Positions 57,940-64,000 of a DNA stretch of 64,000 nt are shown here, in pieces. Source of the DNA: Chryseobacterium indologenes (lineage in GTDB: Bacteria > Bacteroidota > Bacteroidia > Flavobacteriales > Weeksellaceae). Positions within the stretch are counted from its first letter, which is position 1, and the number at the start of each line of letters is the position of its first letter. The position numbers were made by a program, and so were the translations under genes. Location: NCBI GenBank assembly GCA_002439165.1, contig DJTE01000014.1:29732-93731 (forward strand). The letters are read 5' to 3'. The notes below the pieces were generated by a model. The model was not told the origin of the DNA, made no database searches, and was given only the letters and a program-made list of their open reading frames with translations.

Positions 57940-58960
57940 ATCCTTTTACGGTATTTTGAATTTTATTCTGATTGAAATAATAGATGGCCTGCTGATTTTC
58001 TTCTGCTCCTCCCTGAAGCTGCAGCAGCAGTTTTCCGAAATTAGAATTGCCGAGATATTCCACATCGGCTTTCAAAAGCTTATACGGAATCTTATATTGA
58101 GAGTACAGGGTTGAAAGAAGTTCTTCAACACTGATGTTTTCATTGAGTTCTATTTCAACCAGCGGAAATAAACCTTCCTGTGGTTCTTTCTGCAGTCTGT
58201 TATTAAGTTCCTGTGGCAGGGTCATAATGTCTGAATTTATAAATTGGCGGATTACAGGATTTTCTCTATCCGAAATAATCTCACTTAAAGTTCCTTTTGC
58301 TAATAATTTTCCTTTGTCGATCACGGCTACATGGTTGCAGACCGTTTTAATGACTTCCATTTCGTGGGTAATCAGAAGGATGGTAATTCCCAGCCTTTCA
58401 TTAATGTCTCTCAGCAGCTGTAAAATCGATTGTGTTGTAGCGGGATCCAGAGCGCTGGTTGCCTCATCACATAGCAGAAGGTGAGGATCATTGGCTAATG
58501 CCCTTGCAATGGCCACTCTCTGTTTCTGTCCCCCTGAAAGGCTCCTCGGATAATCGTTGGCTTTATCTTCCAGTCCTACAATTTTCAGAAGCTCATTCAC
58601 CTTTTTACGGATCCGGTCTTTACCGGTATGATCCAGCTCCAGAGGAAGAGCGATATTATCAAAAACAGTTCTTGAGGAAAGAAGGTTAAAATGCTGGAAA
58701 ATCATTCCTATCTTCTTACGTTCTTCCGCCAGCTGTTTTGAATTTAGCCGTGTGAAATCCTTTCCATTGATAATTACCTGCCCTTCATCCGGTCTTTCCA
58801 GCAGGTTTACCGTACGGATCAGGGTACTTTTCCCGGCCCCGGAAAATCCGATGATACCTACAATATCTCCCCTCTCTATATTCAGGCTTACCCCGTCCAG
58901 TGCCTTAAAGGACTGTTTTTTCTGGTGGAAAGTCTTTGATATATTTCTGATTTCTATCAT
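57932..58960 (-). CDS. metN: Methionine ABC transporter ATPase MetN
   Basis: 342 residues. The nucleotide-binding domain has Walker A GFSGAGKST (residues 38-46), the signature LSGGQKQRVAIA, and Walker B LLLCDEATSALDP. The C-terminal ~80 residues correspond to the NIL domain that binds methionine and inhibits transport in known homologues. It overlaps metI and lies 19 nt after the EamA gene, so all are one operon. Confidence 0.96.
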   Translation of the reverse strand: MIEIRNISKTFHQKKQSFKALDGVSLNIERGDIVGIIGFSGAGKSTLIRTVNLLERPDEGQVIINGKDFTRLNSKQLAEERKKIGMIFQHFNLLSSRTVFDNIALPLELDHTGKDRIRKKVNELLKIVGLEDKANDYPRSLSGGQKQRVAIARALANDPHLLLCDEATSALDPATTQSILQLLRDINERLGITILLITHEMEVIKTVCNHVAVIDKGKLLAKGTLSEIISDRENPVIRQFINSDIMTLPQELNNRLQKEPQEGLFPLVEIELNENISVEELLSTLYSQYKIPYKLLKADVEYLGNSNFGKLLLQLQGGAEENQQAIYYFNQNKIQNTVKGYA

Positions 58961-58979
58961 TCTGATGCTTTATATTTTT

Positions 58980-59978
58980 TTAAATAGGCTGATAGCGCTT
59001 ATTAGTTCTGTTAAAAAATCGTCTTACCCTTCTTAATCTGACTTTCGACCGTTTTGAAAGTTTAAAATACCTGGTGACATTCGTCAGAAGTACTCCCAGC
59101 AATATGATTGCCAAACCATACAGCTGGCCTCCATTGATGCTTTGACTGGCTACAATCCAGCCGGCAATAACGGTAACAATAGGGTTGATATAAGTATGCG
59201 TACTTACCAAAGCGGCAGGTTTCACAGACAGGAGCCAAATGTACGACAAATAAGCGACTATCGATCCGAAGAAGATCAAAAACAACACACCCAGCCATGC
59301 AGAAACCGGAATAGCGGAAACCGAAAAGCCAACCCATTCTTTTCTGAAAAAGGCGATAAGAAAAGAAACTAATCCGGCTACGATGAGCTGTTGGGCAATA
59401 TTCATAAAGGTGGATTGGGAAGCAGGATTTTTCTTGGAATATAAAGAACCCAATACCCATGCTACCGAACTCAGACCCAATACAACAAATGCTGTGATCC
59501 GGAGCTTTCCGTCGGCCGCCGCATGAGCTGCATGGGAATGCACACTTCCTTTCAGAAATAATATCAGGCCTGCAAAGCCAATAATCAATCCTATCGGAAT
59601 AAATTTATCCGAAAAATAATATTTCCAGTTTTTTCTGTCGATGGCAATGAACCAAAATGGTCCGGTAGCGATGGATATGGCAGCCTCCGATGCTGTTACA
59701 TACTGTTCTCCCCAGGCTACAAGTCCTGTTCCCCCGGTAAGAATAAGGGTTCCCGTAATGGCATTTTTTTTCCAGTTAACCGGGGAATTGGCTTTTTCTC
59801 CTTTTGAAAGCAGATATCCAATCATCAGAATTCCTGCTGCCAGAAATCTCAATCCGGAAAGTATGAAAGGTGGAAAACCCTGCAGACCGAATGAAATTGC
59901 TAAAAACGTAATTCCCCATATTACATAGATGTTGGTAAACGCTAACGGAACCAGCCATGTGTTTTTAGAATTGTTCAT
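58980..59978 (-). CDS. EamA family permease, first gene of the methionine operon
   Basis: 332 residues with ten hydrophobic segments and the duplicated EamA plan; the C-terminal end is basic (KLSKRSKVRLRRVRRFFNRTNKR). EamA/DMT members move amino acids or metabolites. Its place as first gene, directly behind a Met-rich leader and terminator, and 19 nt before metN, suggests a role in methionine or a related compound, which is an inference. A generic exporter is the alternative. Confidence 0.85.
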   Translation of the reverse strand: MNNSKNTWLVPLAFTNIYVIWGITFLAISFGLQGFPPFILSGLRFLAAGILMIGYLLSKGEKANSPVNWKKNAITGTLILTGGTGLVAWGEQYVTASEAAISIATGPFWFIAIDRKNWKYYFSDKFIPIGLIIGFAGLILFLKGSVHSHAAHAAADGKLRITAFVVLGLSSVAWVLGSLYSKKNPASQSTFMNIAQQLIVAGLVSFLIAFFRKEWVGFSVSAIPVSAWLGVLFLIFFGSIVAYLSYIWLLSVKPAALVSTHTYINPIVTVIAGWIVASQSINGGQLYGLAIILLGVLLTNVTRYFKLSKRSKVRLRRVRRFFNRTNKRYQPI

Positions 59979-60006
59979 TGTTATTTTTTAATGTTGTTTA
60001 CGGTTA

Positions 60007-60034
60007 ATAAAAAAGCTCTACAATCATGCAGAGC
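60007..60034 (-). terminator. Attenuator terminator of the methionine operon
   Basis: On the minus strand GCTCTGCA (60034-60027), loop TGAT, TGTAGAGC (60022-60015) with one G-U pair, then TTTTTTATT. It sits between the leader peptide and the EamA start, 28 nt before the latter, so it would stop transcription before the operon unless an alternative fold forms. Confidence 0.75.
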
Positions 60035-60063
60035 CCTTGAAAATATGTCATATAAAACTAAGG

Positions 60064-60162
60064 TCATCCACAATATTCCTGAGGTACAGGCATACAGATC
60101 CACATCATCATGGTTTTGATGGTATGTTTCTTTATTGAATTATTTTTTAATCCGGCCTTCAT
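60064..60162 (-). CDS. Methionine-rich leader peptide (attenuator)
   Basis: A 32-residue frame, MKAGLKNNSIKK then HTIKT and MMMWICMPVPQEYCG. Three Met codons in a row, then Trp, and a fourth Met, sit immediately before the stop-side part, as in ribosome-mediated attenuators. A promoter-like -7 box (60189-60196) lies 27 nt upstream and a terminator hairpin (60007-60034) lies 29 nt downstream, ahead of EamA-metN-metI-metQ. When charged tRNA-Met is scarce, stalling on the Met run would favour read-through. The frame is seen directly; the mechanism is inferred, and no SAM riboswitch was found. Confidence 0.72.
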   Translation of the reverse strand: MKAGLKNNSIKKHTIKTMMMWICMPVPQEYCG

Positions 60163-60188
60163 TTTATTTTATTTCCTGAATACGTTTG

Positions 60189-60196
60189 CAAATATA
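60189..60196 (-). promoter_or_regulatory. -7 box of the methionine operon leader
   Basis: On the minus strand TATATTTG (60196-60189) fits TAnnTTTG; transcription would start near 60182, giving a leader of about 200 nt before the EamA start codon. The -33 element is unclear. Confidence 0.5.
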
Positions 60197-60479
60197 GAAT
60201 ATAATTTTTATTAGTCCACTAAAAAAGTAGGGTTTTTGAAAATTAAATTATTGTTAACTGGATAATCATTTGTTTTTGAGTGTTTTAATTGATTTTATTT
60301 TTTTGTTTTTCAATCAGGGAATTGCCGTTTAATTTTCATTTCGTTCAAAATTTATCCGTTTTCGGAACTAATTTTCATTGTGGAAAACATAAAATAAATT
60401 CAAATTTTTGATAATTGTGTAAAAATATTCAATAGAAGATTTTCTTCCTGAACTGAGTAAATTATTTTAATTTAAATAT

Positions 60480-60592
60480 CAGTAAATCAGAGTGTATTGG
60501 TTTCAGGTTTTAATTTTAACATAATTTGTGACCAGACATCAATGGATTGGCTGAGGAAGAGGTTCTCTTGAATTAAGAGGTCCTCTTTTTTA
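60480..60592 (+). ncRNA. Candidate short RNA with terminator
   Basis: In the AT-rich spacer upstream of topB, TTGG near 60500 and TAATTTG near 60522 resemble a promoter. About 35 nt on, a hairpin AAGAGG..CTCTT / AAGAGG..CCTCTT (from 60557 to 60587, with an internal mismatch) is followed by TTTTTT. A 9-codon frame (MDWLRKRFS) ends inside the hairpin. This could be a small RNA or a leader. The rest of 60197-60752 shows nothing that I recognise. Confidence 0.3.
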
Positions 60593-60752
60593 TTTTTAAT
60601 TATTGTTTGTGGTCTGAAACCAAATTTATTACCCTTCATGGAAGAGGTTTCTGTATCTTTCAGCTATAAATTATGAGGGGGCAGCGCTTAACAAAATTAG
60701 CGAAAGTCAAAAAAAATCCCGATTTTTGCACTCCTTCAATAAACCCGAGTTC

Positions 60753-62879
60753 ATGAAATTATGTATTGCCGAAAAACCCAGTGTTGCCAGAGATATTGCC
60801 AAAGTATTGGGCGCTACCACGCCTAAACAGGGCTATATGGAAGGGAACGGCTATTGCGTGACATGGACGTTCGGGCATCTCTGTACTTTAAAGGAACCTC
60901 ACGACTACGGACCTCAGTATAAATCCTGGAACCTGTTTTTACTGCCTATCATCCCCAACAGTTTTGGCATCAAGCTGATCCCGAACAAAGGAGTTGAAAA
61001 TCAGTTTAAAGTAATTGAAAGATTGGTTGAGGAATGTGATGAGGTCATCAACTGCGGGGACGCCGGGCAGGAAGGAGAACTGATCCAGCGCTGGGTACTG
61101 CAGAAGGCCAAATGCAGCAAACCGGTTCAGCGTTTATGGATTTCTTCATTAACGGAGGAAGCCATCAAAGAAGGTTTTGCCGCTTTAAAACCGGCTGAAG
61201 ATTATAAAAACCTTTACCTGGCAGGAAATGCAAGAGCTATCGGCGACTGGCTGCTGGGAATTAATGCAACAAGACTTTTCACTAAAAAGTTCGGAGGAAA
61301 CAAAGCCGTGCTTTCCATCGGAAGGGTACAGACCCCTACATTAGCCATGCTGGTACAGCGTCAGAAAGAGATCGATGCTTTCACCACAGAAGAATACTGG
61401 GAGCTTAAAACAAAATACCGCGACGTGGTTTTCAATGCGGCCATTGACCGTTTAAAAACCCTGGAACGTGCTGAAAAAGGACTTGAATACCTTAAAGTAA
61501 ACCCTTTTGAAATTGTTTCCTTTGAAATTAAAGAAGGAAAAGAAAAAAATCCGAGACTTTTTGACCTGACCGCCCTTCAGGTAGAAGCCAATAAAAAATA
61601 CGGCTATTCGGCAGAAAATACCCTGAATTATGTTCAGAGCCTTTATGAAAAAAAGCACGTGACGTATCCGCGTGTCGATACCACGTATCTATCCGAAAGC
61701 CTGTATCCGAAAATAGAAGGTATTCTTCAGAAAATGTATCCCTATCAGGAACTGATTGCCCCATTACTTGAAGCCCCGATTCCAAAATCAAAGGCGGTTT
61801 TTGATGATACCAAAGTAACGGATCACCATGCGATCATTCCTACCGAAGTGCCTCCTTCCCAGAATCTGAGCAGAGAGGAAAAACTGGTATATGACCTGAT
61901 TGCCAAACGTTTCATTGCTGTTTTTTATCCGGAATGTAAGATTTCAAATACCCTGGTAGAAGGGAAGGTGGGAACCATTCCGTTCAAAACCAGCGGGAGA
62001 CAGGTTCTGGAACCGGGCTGGAGAACCGTTTATGCCAAAGAACCCAAAGAAGAATCCACAGATAAAGAGAAAGAAAAGGAAGAAGAACAGACCATTCCTG
62101 AATTCGTTGTCGGTGAAACAGGACCGCACGATCCGATGATCCACCAGGGAAAAACTTCCCCTCCGAAACCTTATACGGAAGCAACACTGCTGAGAGCGAT
62201 GGAAACCGCCGGAAAACAGGTAGAAGATGAGGAACTCCGCGAATTATTGAAAAACAACGGAATCGGAAGACCGTCTACCCGGGCCAATATTATCGAAACC
62301 CTTTTCAAAAGAAAATACATCGAGAAAAAAAGGAAAAACCTGATCGCTACCCAAACCGGAATTCAACTGATCGATACCATTGAAGATGAACTGCTGAAGA
62401 GCCCGGAACTGACCGGAGAATGGGAACTGAAACTCCGGAAAATCGAGAAAGGCGAGTATGAAGCCAATCTTTTCAAAGAAGAGCTGATCCAGATGGTAAC
62501 CGAGCTTACCGATAAAGTGGTTTACGGAAAAGGAAAAGTGATTACCCTTCAGGAAGAGGAAAAAGATGAGGTGAAGGAAAAGAAAAAAAGAGAGCCGGCC
62601 CAGAAAAAAGAACTTCAGTCCTGGGAAGAAACCCAATGTCCGAAATGTAAAAACCATAACCTGATTAAGGGTAAAACAGCAGTCGGCTGCTCCGACTTCA
62701 AGAATTGCGGCTTTAAAATAAGTTTTGAAATTTTCGGAAAGAAACTTTCAGATAAACAGCTGATGGATCTGGTAGTAAAAGGGAAAACTTCAAAACTAAA
62801 AGGCTTCAGTACACATCCGGAAGGTCTTACAGAAGGGGTTCTGTCTTTGACAGATCATTTTGAGGTGCAGCTTAGCTAG
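60753..62879 (+). CDS. topB: DNA topoisomerase III (type IA)
   Basis: 708 residues from the ATG at 60753 (MKLCIAEKPSVARDIAKVLG), which starts exactly on the Toprim domain; an in-frame ATG at 60726 only adds nine residues. The acidic NCGDAGQEGELI motif, SIGRVQTPTLAM, and VTYPRVDTTYL with the catalytic Tyr305 are present. A zinc-ribbon-like segment (CPKC at 629-632, then GCSDFKNCGF) closes the protein. It removes negative supercoils and unlinks DNA. Single gene; regulation not evident. Confidence 0.94.
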   Translation: MKLCIAEKPSVARDIAKVLGATTPKQGYMEGNGYCVTWTFGHLCTLKEPHDYGPQYKSWNLFLLPIIPNSFGIKLIPNKGVENQFKVIERLVEECDEVINCGDAGQEGELIQRWVLQKAKCSKPVQRLWISSLTEEAIKEGFAALKPAEDYKNLYLAGNARAIGDWLLGINATRLFTKKFGGNKAVLSIGRVQTPTLAMLVQRQKEIDAFTTEEYWELKTKYRDVVFNAAIDRLKTLERAEKGLEYLKVNPFEIVSFEIKEGKEKNPRLFDLTALQVEANKKYGYSAENTLNYVQSLYEKKHVTYPRVDTTYLSESLYPKIEGILQKMYPYQELIAPLLEAPIPKSKAVFDDTKVTDHHAIIPTEVPPSQNLSREEKLVYDLIAKRFIAVFYPECKISNTLVEGKVGTIPFKTSGRQVLEPGWRTVYAKEPKEESTDKEKEKEEEQTIPEFVVGETGPHDPMIHQGKTSPPKPYTEATLLRAMETAGKQVEDEELRELLKNNGIGRPSTRANIIETLFKRKYIEKKRKNLIATQTGIQLIDTIEDELLKSPELTGEWELKLRKIEKGEYEANLFKEELIQMVTELTDKVVYGKGKVITLQEEEKDEVKEKKKREPAQKKELQSWEETQCPKCKNHNLIKGKTAVGCSDFKNCGFKISFEIFGKKLSDKQLMDLVVKGKTSKLKGFSTHPEGLTEGVLSLTDHFEVQLS

Positions 62880-63300
62880 GCGTTTTATTAATAAATCTGT
62901 ATTATCTGCTGGAGAAAAAACACGCACAAACATCGGTGAAATCTATTGAAATTGTTGAGAATTATTTTAACCACAAAGGATAAAAAAAGTTTTTATATTT
63001 CTCGCAGATGGAACAGATTTTTTTAGCACAAGAGATAGATTGGAAATATCCGTAAAATCTGTGTAGTCACAGCAATCTGTGGAAATTATTTTACAACAAC
63101 AAGTACAAAAGATTTTGACACTTGATTTATTTTTAAGTTTAAAAGTTTGCGCATAGAAGCTCACTTAAGTTTACCTGAACAAACATAAGAGCTTTTAAAA
63201 ATCTATGATTTTTATTCCTCACATTATAAAATTGCCTAATCCGGACAAAAAGTAAAGACTTTGCTAAGTGTCAACGCCTTTGCGCGCTAAATGCATCATT
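62880..63300. repeat. Degenerate intergenic repeat region
   Basis: No gene is visible. Pieces such as ATAAATCTGTATTATCTGC, TTTTAAAAATCTATGATTTTTAT and CGCCTTTGCGCGC resemble the spacer at 53.5-54.0 kb and the tandem unit that follows. It is probably an accumulation of decayed copies of a dispersed element. Confidence 0.5.
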
Positions 63301-63978
63301 ATAATTAAAAGCCCTTGCTCCCCTTGCGTTTTTCCAACAAAACCTATAAAAAATCTGCTCAATCTGCCAGATCTGCGAGAAAATAAAACATCCATTAAGA
63401 TCTGTGTCATCTGAGAGATCTGTGAGAAATTCAATTCTTATGGGTATGATGGCTTAGATTTTTTGTTAACGCTAAGGTTCATGTATAGGCAATACTGATT
63501 TTAAGGGAGCCAAGAGCAGAATCAACTCTGTTGATCCGATGAAGCGATGGAATAGCCTTCAGTTCCTTCAATCCTGAAAACAGATTGTAAAAATTGCTGA
63601 AAATCTTGGATTTTCTTGCGCCTTAAAAGCAGTATAATAGTAAAAAACCTTGTGCCCTTGCGTTTTTCCAACAAAATCTATAAAAAGTCTGTCCAATCTG
63701 CCAGATCTGCGAGAAAATAAAAACATCCATTAAGATCTGTGTCATCTGAAGAATCTGTGAGAAATTCAATTCTTATGGGTATGATGGCTTAGATTTTTTT
63801 TGTTAACACTAAGGTTCATGTATAGGCAATACTGATTTTAAGGAGAGCAAAGAGCAGAATCAACTCCGTTGATCCGATGAAGCGATGGAATAGCCTTCAG
63901 TTCTTTCAATCCTGAAAACAGATTGTAAAAATTGCTGAAAATCTCTGATTTTCTTGCGCCTTAAAAGCAGTATAATAT
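63301..63978. repeat. Tandem duplication, unit about 338 bp
   Basis: A segment with landmarks GCGTTTTTCCAAC (63326 and 63660), TTCTTATGGGTATGATGGC (63435 and 63770) and GAAGCGATGG (63541 and 63879) is present twice in the same order, offset 334-338 bp, with scattered substitutions. Both copies include the AATCTGCCAGATCTGCGAG core. No coding frame is shared by both, so it looks like a duplicated non-coding element. The window ends just after copy two. Confidence 0.85.
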
Positions 63979-64000
63979 TGAACCTGTTTAAACTTTTTTA

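Noticed and set aside
59980..60200. SAM riboswitch before the methionine operon
   Set aside because: No SAM-riboswitch-like helices were seen; a Met-rich leader peptide and terminator explain the region better.
62880..64000. CRISPR array from the repeated units at the end
   Set aside because: The repeat period is about 338 bp with no short direct repeats and unique spacers.

Overview
The window comes from a low-GC Bacteroidota genome, most likely Chryseobacterium or a close relative in Weeksellaceae. The grounds are promoter-like TAnnTTTG boxes, few purine-rich ribosome sites, the AraC / RND efflux and TonB-type gene styles, and a paired helix-turn-helix family that I know from Chryseobacterium. 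I saw no rRNA, tRNA, CRISPR array or insertion sequence.

Region A (1-22.1 kb) is the accessory highlight. Five very large plus-strand genes lie almost end to end: a subtilisin-like protease (5' end outside the window), a 1161-residue protein ending in a metzincin site, a 2279-residue beta-rich protein, a 2060-residue propeller-like protein, and two paralogous tail-fibre-like proteins. The four genes with a visible N-terminus near the giants, and both fibres, lack a Sec signal although their domains are extracellular in type. This fits cargo or fibres of a phage-tail-like or extracellular contractile injection particle whose core genes would lie upstream. That link is inference: no sheath, tube or baseplate gene is in the window. 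A strong terminator closes the operon.

Region B (22.4-24.1 kb) holds two exported proteins that share a short module with region D. Region C (24.7-38.8 kb) is ordinary chromosome: an Lrp regulator divergent from a drug-type MFS pump, a phosphoesterase, an AraC regulator followed by a complete tripartite RND efflux operon, a DUF2652 protein, an outer-membrane beta-barrel receptor and a PAS-LuxR regulator. A minus-strand operon at 38.9-41.3 kb encodes a luciferase-like flavin enzyme, a small Fe-S protein, a SnoaL-like protein and an isochorismatase-type hydrolase.

Region D (41.5-48.7 kb, minus strand) is a row of exported surface proteins. They include a YadA-like beta-roll protein and a Sec-exported relative of the region A fibres. 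A two-gene HTH unit, a TPR sensor-regulator and two SMI1/KNR4 (SUKH) proteins follow, one of the latter carrying an apparent L7/L12-like C-terminal domain.

Region E (53.5-64 kb) contains a GH3 beta-glucosidase, then a methionine uptake operon (EamA permease, metN, metI, metQ). A 32-codon leader peptide with a MMMWICM run and a terminator precede this operon, which looks like ribosome-mediated attenuation by methionine. The region ends with topB and about 1.1 kb of degenerate intergenic repeats that include a tandem duplication of roughly 338 bp.
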